Source: Parasponia andersonii (lineage: Eukaryota; Streptophyta; Magnoliopsida; Rosales; Cannabaceae). Taken from it: a DNA stretch of 64,000 bases. The stretch covers positions 239,023 to 303,022 of the forward strand of contig JXTB01000299.1 of assembly GCA_002914805.1 (NCBI GenBank), in the 5' to 3' direction. The position numbers and the translations under genes were made by a program. Of the stretch, positions 10,432 through 21,000 are shown in pieces; position 1 is the first letter of the stretch; each line of letters opens with the position of its first letter. A model generated the notes under the pieces. It searched no databases, was not told where the DNA came from, and saw nothing but the letters and a program-made list of their open reading frames with translations.

Positions 10432-10770
10432 GGGACGGGGTCTACCCGTTGGAAGTAAACTCTCCCCAAGGAGCATCTGAGCTATACAAAAAGCTAAATG
10501 AAAGTAGGGACGGGGTCTACCCATTGGAAGTAGACCCTTCCCAAGGAGCATCTTAGCTGTACGAAAAGCTAAAAGAAAGCAGGGACATAGTCCACCCGTT
10601 GGAAGCAAACTCTCCCCAGAGAGCATTTTAGTCGCATGCGAGACAAAGGAAAGCAGGGTCAGGGTCTACCCATTGGAAGTAGACCCTACCCGGAGAGCGG
10701 TTTAATTACCCGTGAACTGGGAATGAACAGAGTTAGAGCCTACCCGTTGGAAGTAGTCCAGTATAAGACC
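10432..10770 (+). repeat. Tandem repeat, unit about 75 bp, about 4.5 copies
   Basis: The block GGGACGGGGTCTACCC begins at 10432 and 10507, with variants at 10582, 10656 and 10731. The spacing is 74-75 bp. Each unit continues with TTGGAAGTA and GAGCAT. It follows the 111-bp array directly but is unrelated to it in sequence. Confidence 0.85.
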
Positions 10771-11393
10771 AGGCATGAAGACAGAAGTTAAAACCAAACT
10801 CTGTTTATTATTTCCTAAAGTACAAAGTGCATGGTCAATAGGGACGTGTACCCAGAAGCTCTACTTATAAGAGGCAGGTTTTTGACGGACTCGCAGGGAC
10901 ACATCAGAGTGGTAGCGCCCTGTTCGCTCCCGATGAGAGCCGAGCCCAGGCCTTTTCCTCTGCAACGACAAGTCCAAACAGTGGTTAACCAACCCCTGGA
11001 GCTGGTTCCTGGCGCGTTCCCATTTGGGGTCGGAGAAATCCAGCTATATGCATGGGTCGAATTCTGCCAAGACAAGTCATAACAAAAGTTATACATCCTC
11101 AAAACCGGATGAGCCGAAACTCACATCCCGATCTCAAGAGTTAATCTTGTCGATCATAGTACGAGGAGAATTCACTAAGAATTCGAAATTATATACGACC
11201 GAGTCAAACCCAAACGCCGGCCGCACTACCGATAAGGGAATGACGTCGAATATGATATCTGACCCTAGCACTAAATGCGGTCAACAAAAAGAGTAAGAGA
11301 ATGGAATAAACTTGGGAAAATGGCACAGTTTCTATTATTTAAACGGATGGTTACAACAAGGGTCAATTTTATAAATACGTAGAGCAAGAGGCC
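10771..11393 (+). other. Gypsy non-coding spacer
   Basis: Lies between the 75-bp repeats and the end of the antisense ORF. Short frames on both strands have no recognisable domain and no support. Confidence 0.5.
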
Positions 11394-11417
11394 CTAATTA
11401 CCTCCAGCCGAGGGAGT

Positions 11418-11490
11418 GTAGCCAGTTTCGGCACTTGGACCAGCTTCGGCACTTGGACCAGCTTCGGCACTTGGACCAGCTTCGGCAGAG
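11418..11490 (-). repeat. 21-bp coding repeat in the antisense ORF
   Basis: Four near-identical units encode PSAEAG or PSAETG, seen on the plus strand as repeated CTTCGGCACTTGGACCAG. They form a Pro/Ser/Ala-rich tail at the C terminus of the antisense ORF. The unit is six residues plus one base triplet variant. Confidence 0.75.
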
Positions 11491-13446
11491 GGTGGTGTAC
11501 CAGGGTTGGAGTCATTGCTGGACAAAACGACCGTGCCAGACCCATCGCCAGTTGATGCCCTAAAATCAGGCGAACTGCAAGGAACCTCTGAGGCTTGCTC
11601 TAGCGAACTAGAAGCGAGGACAATCTCCTTGGCAACAGAGGCGGATGTAGAGGGCCTGCCTTTTTCTTCATCGAGCATCTTCAGCACATCAGCAGGGTAC
11701 ATGATATTGATCTCATTCCCTAGCTGCTGCATGCAGTGCTTGACGGAATAATGGTCCCTCTCGACGCCTTTCTGCTCTTCAAACTGGTCTGGTGTTACCA
11801 CCTCCGCGTGGCCTTTGAATTCCCTATTCTCCCAGCCAGACTTGTAGCTCTCTGTAGAAAGGACATCCACCTGCCTTTGGTACCTCATCTTCAATTTTTC
11901 CGCATCCGCCAGTCTATCCCTCAGCGCCGCCAGCCTCAGCTCCGCTTGCCGCTGCGACAAGTTGATCAAAAGTGTGTTAATGTCGGCGAGATCTTCGTCG
12001 TGCTTGCGAGACAGCTCTACATGAGCCCCCATCAATTTTTTGTGATCCAAGCAAAGATTCGGTTTACCTCATTGGACCAGTCGAGTCTGCGCTATAGGGA
12101 ATGGGCCTCCAGTTTGGCTTTCGCCTCGGCTTTCCTCGCCTCTTTAGCATTATCGACGTCCTTGTCGTGAGCGATGAAGGCCAGCCCCATCTCTGTCCCT
12201 ATGTTCTGGAGATCCTGCTCCTTGATCCTGAGCTCGTCTTGGGCCAGCATGGTGGCCTTGGATTGAGCGAGCCTGTCGGACTCCACCTCGGCTGACTTTG
12301 CAACCAGCTTCTCGTGCCTGACCCTCTCCGCACTCAGAGCGTGAGCCACTGCGCTGCTGACCCTAGCCTCATCTAGGCTCCGATACAAGTCGAAGTCAGC
12401 CCTCAACTTGGCAAGGGCAGCCTCGCTCTGCTCGGCCAGTGCAGAACGAGAGTTCAACTCCCCGATCAGCTCCCTGCAAGATACAAGAAAGGGAAGTCAG
12501 TGTTCAGCAAAGATGCCAAAAGAAAAATGCAGGTGGCGGCTAGACGAGCCAAACCTGCGCAATGTTACAGCTAGTGATGAACTCAACGTTCTCCAAGGAG
12601 AGCACCTCCTACTCAGGCTCTGCAGCTGGACCCTCTCTTTGGGCATTGTCTGCATCTGAGGAGCGCGACTCCACCCTGCCAATTGCGATGACACCTTCTC
12701 CTCCCACCAGACACGCTCCTGTAGCTCTTTTCGACACTCTCGAAGCAGTGGTGGTGGGGACGGTAGAAGGCTGAGCGTCGCCGAGCGTGCCTTCGGCAAC
12801 AGTTGGGGACGGCGCATCCTCAGTAGAAGATGCCACAGCAACTACTGCTGCATCGGCAGTTTCGGTTGCCACCCCCATTGGAGCCCTGCCTGAATGTGAT
12901 TTTTCGGTCTTGTCTTGACCAGTCCCCCTTGACGGGCCACCACGCGCAGACCTTCTCCTTCTCATGAGGGTCAGTGTGGCCCCATCGTCATCGCTGTTGG
13001 AAGAGAGGGCAATTCTGCCCCTCTTTCTTGCCAGGCCCTCTTTCTCTTTGGATGAGTTGGCCTCGTGACGCCATTTTATTGGACTAGGGGAGGGGGAAGA
13101 TAGCCGAAATTTCAATCTCGGAGCCCCCTACTGAGCTCAGCTATATCCCCACGAGGGCAAGCAGTACCAGACCCTGTGCTCGTCTTCGAACCGGAGTTAG
13201 GGGAAGAAGAGGTTGGAGCGGCGGATTCCCAGGGCAGGCTCGAAGACGCCTCCTTGCCATAAATAACTTTTATGGTCGTCGTATCCCGAGTCGGAGGTCC
13301 GCTTATGTCGGAAGAGAGGACCGCAGGTGCTTCGTCCTCTGAGGACCTCACAAGGCACCGACCAGCGGATACCTTGGAGCGAGCCTTGTGTACAGTGGCA
13401 CTCCCCTTAACTGGAGAAGGGTCTGCCGAAGGGCCTGCATCAGAAC

Positions 13447-13524
13447 CTATAAAGAGCAAGCAACGTAGTTAGAACATAGCTATAACCCGATCGACGGAGC
13501 TCCAGAATACGAAAATGAACTCAC
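13447..13524 (-). other. Probable intron in the antisense ORF
   Basis: On the minus strand a donor (AAGG|GTGAGTTC) at 13525/13524 and an acceptor (CTCTTTATAG|GTTCTG) at 13447/13446 enclose 78 bases. Splicing joins ...PKRVKG to SDAGPSAD in one frame. It suggests that the antisense gene was transcribed and spliced independently of gag-pol. Confidence 0.6.
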
Positions 13525-14688
13525 CCTTAACTCTCTTAGGGGTGGCGGTTTCCTCTCTACGGAGCCTGACGTACTCCTCGGCCATGAGCCTCACGGCCTC
13601 TTCAAGCTCGTGGCTAGTCGGTGCCACCAGGTCGCAGGGAGTCGCCAGCTGGCTCGAAGCCGTAACCTGATGACCCACCATGGCGATGCGACTTTGCTCA
13701 TCACGATGGAACCGGTTCAGAGCCGGGGCGTCAAGCTGGCTCCGCAAGTGCTTTGTGATGACCCAGGTATCCAGCGGGAAGGGAAGGTATGAGATCATCC
13801 TAGGCATCATATTCATCACCTGGGGGTTCAAGGTGGCCTGGATGTGTCAGCAATCCCCAGGAGATCCAAAGATGACGATCCCCTCCAGCTCGTTGAGCTA
13901 CCCCGCCAACAATTGTAGCTCAAATCTGCTTTCTTCCACAGAGGCTGCACAAGGAAAGATATCATGAGCAATAACGGACGAGGTGAATGCAGACCCAAAA
14001 ATCACGACCTAGTACTTACTCTGTAAAAAAAAACGAAGGAACTTGGAAGTACTCCCCATTCACCCAAGGAGAGCACCACGCCCCTCTGACGGTGTACAGC
14101 CTAGAGTGGGAGTCCCATTGCTTGTTCGACCTTGGCAAGCCCCAGAAAATATGGCATCCTGGGAGCGGTTGGAGGTAGAAAGTGGGGTAGGAACTCTTTT
14201 TGGAGATGAGGGTAAGCTTGTAGGCATAAAGGACCACCTCCAGATCTATATATATGTTATAGAGAACTGACAGGGTGGAAAGCCCTATCAAGATCATGAT
14301 TCCCTTAGCGTTGAGCTGCATCAGATGAATCCCCGTGAGGCTAAAGAACTGATAGACCAAGAGAGGGAGAGGAAAACACAACCACTCCAGATTCCACCTC
14401 TCTAGAACGATGGAGCCTTCTGGAGCAGAGGGGTAAAGGTACTAGTCCGTTGGGCCGTCGACCCTCTCTAAAGTGACTCCACCGGGGAAGCAGAGCTGCA
14501 TCCTCAATGACCCTAATTTGGAATCCACTACGGAGCGAAGTTTCTGACTCAACTCCAGGGCTATCGTGTTAGATATGATCGAAGAAGATGAAAGGTTCTA
14601 GGAAAAAGAAGATGCGGAAGCCCTAAGATTTAAGAAAGCTGAAATACTTGGAGATTTTGGTAAAGTAAGAAATGAGTGTAAATGCGGC

Positions 14689-14695
14689 TTTTATA
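14689..14695 (-). promoter_or_regulatory. TATA box for the antisense ORF
   Basis: The minus strand reads CTCTATAAAAGCCGC, a strong plant TATA box. It sits about 80-100 bases upstream of the first coding-like antisense sequence and just inside the 3' LTR. No comparable box appears nearby on the plus strand. Confidence 0.55.
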
Positions 14696-14887
14696 GAGGG
14701 GAGCCGAAGAGTTTTTCCTGGAGAAGGGCAAAGCAAGGAAGACCGAAGCGTCAGAATTTCAAAATTTGAAAAATTGTGACACGAGATGGCGTGCCTCCAC
14801 GTCCGCAATTTAGGAGCCATGTGTATCCCTCAAATTGGAGGAACGGAGAAACGATTTCCCCACTTAATGGATACGAATCCATCAAAT

Positions 14888-14900
14888 AAGGAAATGGGGG
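14888..14900 (+). other. Polypurine tract
   Basis: AAGGAAATGGGGG lies four bases before the 3' LTR, in the position of the plus-strand primer for reverse transcription. Confidence 0.8.
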
Positions 14901-14904
14901 CAGT

Positions 14905-15711
14905 TGTAGGACCTGTTTCTAAATCATACACCACGTGTAGACGATTAAGTGGCAAAACAGGTCATAAACGGGGCACACTGTCTGACACGTATCCAGAGTG
15001 ACTAATTAAAGGCCACGCGAGTCGCACGTGGTACCGCATAGGCCCATGGGCTGTCCGAGGCTAGGGCCGAGCCCATCCCAGACCCTAGATGGACTCGGCC
15101 GAGTCTAATTCTTACCTCGACAGCTGAGGATCGGGAGCCTCAAGGGTTTTCCACTAAAGTACAGTGAGAAGCAACTCACAGCACCAGACCCAGACAGAGC
15201 ATTTAATGCGATCCTGAGTAGGTGCGCGCATTGGACAAACCGTCTTGACAGAACGGCGGTTTATCAAAATCTCACCCCTGACAGACTCGATCCATAGGGG
15301 ACGGCGGAAACTAAGCTACGATGATGTAGGAAGAATCACGGTAACCTCGGCCCGTGATCTTTGGAGTAAGTCCTGATGAGAAAAGGTACTCGGTCCTAGG
15401 ATTGAGAACCATGAGGTTCATAATTTCAGGACTATATATATGAGCCGTGCGTCCCTGAAAAGAGAGGGCATGTACGCATACAAAAAGATAAAGATATACT
15501 CATACAAAAAAAAAACTAAATCTTTGCTACCCTGAATCAAAGATAAACAACTGACTTAAGTATCGGAGAGTCTTTGCAGGTGGCCTCCCCCTTCTCTCCG
15601 ATCCTGCCTGAAGTCCAAAGCTCTTTGGGATAGCAAGGACACGTGGACAGTTCGATGATACAACATCAGCAGTTCAGAAACACGTGGACAGCTGTGAAAA
15701 CCGTTCCAACA
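14905..15711 (+). repeat. 3' LTR of the Gypsy element
   Basis: An 807-bp direct repeat of 3286-4093, starting TGTAGGACC and ending TTCCAACA. It keeps the canonical TG...CA ends. It carries the same TATA-like tract and downstream GAGCCGTGCGTCCC. The next five bases, GGTTT, are the TSD. Confidence 0.92.
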
Positions 15712-15716
15712 GGTTT
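15712..15716. repeat. Right TSD (GGTTT) of the Gypsy element
   Basis: Identical to 3281-3285. Confidence 0.9.
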
Positions 15717-16690
15717 CATTGGTACAATGACTATAATCTGCTGCTTGAGTGTGAATATCTCTCCTAAAGTATCTCTAATTTAGAGTAGATTGATAGATAA
15801 TGATAAAATTGAAGATTTAAAATCCACCATTAATCCCTCAACCACTCGCCTTCTTTTTATTTCTCCCTCTAGTTTTGTCATTTCCTATCCATTCCCACGA
15901 TTTAGCTGACATGAGAGGGTCAAATGCTAGAACATGTCAGAAAAAAAAGTTTGTTTTTTTATGATAAAACTTCAAATTCAATGCAGTTTTCCTGTGTATT
16001 TCAAAAGACATTGGGGAATTATGATAAAGAAAGATGAAATGCAAGGTCATTTTGTGATGTCTAAACTTACACAAATCTAGAATTAAGCGAGAAAAAACAA
16101 TCATAAATATAAATATAGATATAAATATATGATAACAACTACCGTCAAATTAATAAAAGGATTATCAAAACAAAAATATAGATAAAATAAAGAAAAAATC
16201 CTACTACATTTTGTCCCCAGATAATTGATTTTGAAATATTTTGCTCCAAGAGTGACAAAAGTAGCCTTATTTAAATTGGCTTCTTGACCATCAACCTGTT
16301 GGATTCCCCCCTCCCCCTATATGTATCTTGGTTTAGTTCTCTATATCCTCCATCACTTCCTCAAATTTGAGAACAATAATATGAGATTGCTATTGCCAAA
16401 TTTGGGACAAAATATTGTAAAGCCAATGTTCTCAAGACAAAAGTATAACACTTTACAAAAGTCGGGAGCATGGCATTTTGTCCTTCTTTCACCATTTATC
16501 ATATGCGTGTTTATATACACATAGCATAGCATTATAAGTCATTAAATATCATTGCTTATTAGTTAGTTACGGTATCCGTACGAAACGCATGGATGGCGGC
16601 TTTTGATCTTTCAAATTATGATGAATCATATACAATCTTTTTTCGTAAATTTTCCAAATGGTTGCGCCTTTAATTAACGTGTTCGCTTTA
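15717..16690. other. AT-rich intergenic DNA
   Basis: Continuation of the pre-insertion DNA left of 3281. No gene seen. A frame of 67 codons at 16321 has no recognisable domain and is not credited. Confidence 0.5.
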
Positions 16691-16700
16691 CTTATTTTTG

Positions 16701-16960
16701 GCTTTTTATTATCAAAATCTTCTGAATTCAGAATAATTCAATAAATTTAGCTTTGAATTTAATTTTTTGGAGCAAAATTTTTTGAATTTGTAATAATTTA
16801 GTAAAATTAATCTTGAACTCAATTTTTTTTTTTTAACAAAACCTCATGAAATCTCCTAATATTTATGTTAGTTTCTTTTACTGTTAAGTCTTTATTCTCT
16901 TATTTGTAGCTTTTAGGTCATTATTATTATATTGTTATTTCATGTTAATCTTTTTTAATC
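16701..16960 (+). repeat. Left terminal inverted repeat of the MULE
   Basis: Inverted partner of 17690-18036. It contains two diverged copies of a subrepeat around AGCAAAATTTTTTGAATTTG and GAATAATTCAATAAATTTAG. Confidence 0.65.
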
Positions 16961-17167
16961 TTTTTTATACAAAACTGTTGTCATTTAGTATTTGTCCAAA
17001 ATGTTTTCATCTAAGCAAGGATAAAATTAGAAACAAATAGAAATTATTATTTTAAAAAAAAATTGGGATTATCATTATTATTTAAGATGGAGGTAAGAAA
17101 TTATAAAATTTTATTGGGTTTTAATATGAATCTATTTTGGTCTAAGTATTTATATATTTAGAAGAGA

Positions 17168-17257
17168 GATATGCATTTTGTTTTCTCAATTTATAGAGGA
17201 CATGTGTCCAGAAAGAAAATGTGTCCTCTATAAATTAGGCAAAATAAAATGCACATC
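17168..17257. repeat. Near-perfect 90-bp palindrome inside the MULE
   Basis: The left arm 17168-17204 (GATATGCATTTTGTTTTC, then TTTATAGAGGACAT) pairs with the right arm 17220-17257 (GTGTCCTCTATAAATT, then AAAATAAAATGCACATC) around a loop of about 15 bases. The RNA would form a long hairpin. It could be a nested MITE core or a small-RNA source. Confidence 0.65.
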
Positions 17258-17689
17258 TTATAACATATATTTTTTTTTTTGTTGACATCTATATAAGTGC
17301 TTTTCTTTTATCATCTTTATAAGGACTTTTAAATGAGCATGAGATTTTTTGAAAAAAAAATTTAAAGAACCGTACCTAAAGGAAAAACAAGATGAAAAAA
17401 GGTATAGTTAGTTCTATAAATCTTGATTTAAATAATAATAATAAAAAAGAGATGTATATCTCTCCTCTAGATATATGAATACTTGGATCAAAGTACGTCC
17501 ATATTAGAACTCTATAAAATTTTCCAATTTCTTACCTCCGTTTTGAACGAAAACAATAACCAAATTCTTTTTTTATTTTTTTAAATAATAATTTTCCTTT
17601 ATTTTCAATTTTATCCCTATTGAGATGAGCACCTTTGGGATAAGTGCTAATTAACAATAATTTTGGATAGAAAAGATTAAAAAGGATTA

Positions 17690-18036
17690 ATGTGAAACAA
17701 AAATAAAATGACGAGGACTTAAAAGCCACAAATAAAAGAATAAGAACTTAACAATGAAAACCACAAATAAGAGAATAAGGACTTAACAATAAAAAAAACT
17801 AATATAAACATTTTTTTCCTTACAAAACTAATATTAGGGGATTTCAAGAAGGTTTTGCTCCGATATTAGGAGATTTTAGGGATTTTGCTCTAAAAAATTG
17901 AGTTAAATGTTAATTTTACTAAATTATTCCGAGTTCAGAGGATTTTGCTCTAACAAATTAAGTTTAAGATTAATTTTACTGAATTATAATCTTACTGAAT
18001 TATTCTGAGTTTAGGGAATTTTAATAATAAAAAATC
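17690..18036 (-). repeat. Right terminal inverted repeat of the MULE
   Basis: Inverted partner of the left end. It is longer because the roughly 50-base subrepeat around GAGGATTTTGCTCTAACAAA is present about three times here against two on the left. Confidence 0.65.
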
Positions 18037-18047
18037 TTTATTTTTTG

Positions 18048-21000
18048 AGAGAGCAGTTTCTTTATTAGCCTTTTTTATATTTATATATATATATATATAT
18101 ATATTTATTTATAGGTGACGAAGTAAAAGAGTTGAAATTCAACACGCACTGAGAGAGAACTTGAAAGGATGAAAGTGAAACAAAATGAAGCATGCATCAT
18201 GCATGCGATCGGGGGTTGGAGAAAAGAAGTCCTCTCATTGGAGCCTAATTAAGAAATTTTGAAACATGAGAGCCCATTTAATTAATGACTCCCATGAAGA
18301 AATCTAGATCACATATCAAAGATTCTGGCTATAGCTATATATAATTCACAAAAAAAAACCCCAAAAATAATTAACTTCTCTTGCAGTTCTTGATATAATC
18401 TTATCTCACCCTTTCTTTTCCTTCCTTTTCATTTCCTGAGGATTTTAAAATATGCAAACATATAAAACAAAGTAGGTGAAGAAGTTGGGGTGTGTGGGAC
18501 TATGGGAATGAGATAAAGGGGAGGTGATTCGAAATGGGGATATGTGCCAAACAAGTGATTTAGAGCAAGAAAATTGCATATGAAAGAAAAAGTGAGCTAA
18601 ATTAGGTCAAGAAGAATCAAGGCAACTAGGCAACGTGGAGGCAAAGGAAAGAAATAATACTGACTAGTACCATATGCTTTGATCATGGGTGGGGAGTTGT
18701 ACTACTACTACTACTACTACTAGTAATTAAGGGAGACTTACTTTTCTTTTCTTTTCTTTTTCTTTTTCTTAAAAAAAAAACTTAATAATATTGTTTGTTG
18801 TGGTTGTGGGGCGGTGAGGTATGTATATGAAAGATTTTTGAATTGACCCAACCCCAACTCACCATATATATATATATATATGTATGAATAATGTATATGT
18901 ATATATCTGCCCTCCTAGCTCACGGACCAATATCTTTGGCTATCTTATCAGAGTAACTCAAGGCTGAAAAAAAGAAAGAAAAACTATAATATATTCGTAA
19001 TGTGTATATGTATTAACTAATTAAAGAGACATATCCATCTCTGTGCCTAAAAAACTTTTTATATATATCCCCACTTCCTCCCTTATTTAAAATCCCAATG
19101 ACTGGTCTTCAGTTTGAAGTTTCTTCCCTCCTAGATCATCATGTGTTCGTAAGGTAAAAGTTAGAAAGGTTCCCTAGCTATCTTATCAAGGAAATAAGAT
19201 CTTTTATTGCAATTAATTTTTCAGACTTTTACCCTTTACTTGTTAATTTTCATACATGTATTTTCTGAGAGTTCAAGGGAGAAGTAGTTTAAGTACCGAT
19301 CTTTTTCGTCACATTCGAAAGGTGGTTTATTACTTACCACCAAAAATAAATAATAGTAATAATAAAATGAAAAGGTGTTTTCTTATATGTTAACGTCACG
19401 AATATGACTGTTAATAATCCACTATATAGGAACGATCCTCCTATAGACCTATAATATTAGGTGTAATATGGACTTTATCACTCTTCGGCCCACTCCAAGT
19501 AAAAATACCCGTAGGCAATAGATAGCTCGGTTTCCTTTATGATCACATAATTTTCTTAAGGGAAAAGTATGGGTACTAGCCTCCCCGACTTGGTAATCAA
19601 CTAGTCCTTATTTTCCTTATGTTTTTATTTCAATTTTTTGGTGCATATACATAAGAATGATGAAGATTGATGAGCTCAAATTTGTCTCGTTAGAATAGCA
19701 AACTTTCTATTGATGATTCTATGAATTGTTTAGATACTTCTAGCAAGACTAGTTAAATTATAAGTTTTTCTTAATGGAAATTTATTTACTAAATTGAGTT
19801 TCGCCCATGTATTGATTTTAGGCGGTGATAATACTAGTGAAAAAGCAAAAAAAAAATAATAATAAATAAATATGAGAAACATAACGTTCTAAAGTTCAAC
19901 ATGAGAATTTTTTTCTTTTTCTTTTTGCATGACAACTTTGAACCAAAGTTATTTAAAGAAAAAGATATCCAATATAAGAATCGACCAATGAGGAATACTG
20001 GAGATCTCTACATTGTTTATATAGGAATTCAAGTTTTGCGTTCTGCGTAAATGTTTAACTCATCCAAGCCTAAAAGCAGGTCCCCAAACAAAAAGGAAAA
20101 GAAAAAAGTGGATTTTATAGAGAAAATGACTTAAACCAAACATGTCACTCTTACCCTGTTTGATAATGACTCCAGCGATTTGAATATACACCCATTTCAA
20201 ATCAAGCCAAAACTCTCGGAAAAAAGGCCTATCCCTAAAAAGCACCTCAACAAGAATCAAGGAAAAAAAAAAAAAAAAGTAAGCATTTTGCTCATATATT
20301 CCATTCAACACCACCAACACCAAGTTACAAACTATTTGTACGTACGTGTTCGATCTCCTTTGCTAGCAGGGTCATAAGATTGATTATTATATTTTTTTAA
20401 GTACTTATAGGATTTATATTGAAGCAATTCGCAAAGAGAAAAAGAATAGTATTTATGAAGATGACTAGCTAGATGTGATTAAAGAAATAGAAAATTTTGA
20501 AAAGAAGATGCCAATAAGATGATGTTTGTAGGTACTAGCGGATTTGAATGACTATTGTTTGTTTGCAAGCTTTGTTGGATTCTAACAAGAAAAGCTGTGC
20601 GAATCATACAAGAGAGAGAGAGAGAGAGACTTTCTTTGGTTTCTTTGTTCGTGCATGTATGTGTCTGACGCGTGAACGTTATTAATGTGTCCCGTTTTTC
20701 TATAGAGCAAGAGAAAGTGTGGGAAAGTGATATTGCGGAGAGAGAGGAAAAACTAGAGTACTTCTGTATAAGTGTATATATATGTACCGTACAACATTTC
20801 ACATTTACACGTCTATTCTTATCCTAAGACTACTCTTATACATACATATATAGACATGCATTATTGTCATTATTATCAAGTTTGCTGATGTTCCATGACA
20901 TAATATTTATGCCCACCTGAAGAGGGTAATTGGGAATCTAAATCTGTATATATCTTGATCAATTTCCTATAAAAAAAAATACCAATATATATGCATTAGG

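Larger units (their letters stand above)
11394..14610 (-). pseudogene. Antisense additional ORF of the Tat element (putative plant transposon protein)
   Basis: Coding-like frames run right to left. The N-terminal part (14510-14016) reads VVDSKLGSLRMQLCFPGGVT, LPLLVYQFFSLTGIHLMQLN and HIFWGLPRSNKQW. This resembles the 'putative gypsy type transposon' family found as an extra antisense ORF in Tat elements. The middle (13831-12609) is low-complexity and charged. The C-terminal part (12457-11394) is Ala/Glu/Lys-rich and probably coiled coil, with ARKAEAKAKLEAH and AALRDRLADAEKLKM. It ends in a repeated PSAEAG tail. At least one GT-AG intron (13447-13524) joins frames correctly. Another is possible at about 12474-12554, but the frames then differ by one base. 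A frameshift at about 13113 and stops in the N-terminal part suggest decay. Function is unknown. Confidence 0.65.
3286..15711 (+). mobile_element. Ty3/Gypsy LTR retrotransposon, Tat-type, 12.4 kb, inactive
   Basis: Complete in outline: LTR, PBS, gag, protease, RT, RNase H, a second archaeal-type RNase H, integrase, two tandem-repeat blocks, an antisense ORF region, polypurine tract and LTR. Long size, the second RNase H, 3' tandem repeats and an additional antisense ORF are known marks of the plant Tat clade (the Retand/Ogre group). Every coding domain carries stops or frameshifts and the RT catalytic motif is deleted, so it could only move with help. The gag-pol section is distinctly less AT-rich than the flanks. 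The TSD is GGTTT on both sides. Confidence 0.92.
16701..18036. mobile_element. Mutator-like (MULE) non-autonomous element with long inverted ends
   Basis: The left end (GGCTTTTTATTATCAAAATC) and the reverse complement of the right end (GATTTTTTATTATTAAAATT) match. The similarity continues for about 260-340 bases inward (16701-16960 against 17690-18036). Both arms share TTAAGTC-TTATTCTCTTATTTG and the phrase AGCAAAATC-CTGAA-TC-GAATAATT. The flanks CTTATTTTTG (16691-16700) and TTTATTTTTTG (18037-18047) are an imperfect duplication of 9-10 bases, the size made by Mutator-type transposases. No transposase frame is present in the roughly 730-base centre, so it would depend on another element. Confidence 0.65.

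Noticed and set aside
9919-10626. Frames of 70-107 codons in the tandem arrays
   Set aside because: Their protein repeats follow the DNA repeat period; no known family.
9790-10770. CRISPR-like array
   Set aside because: Units are directly tandem, without unique spacers, and lie inside a plant retrotransposon.
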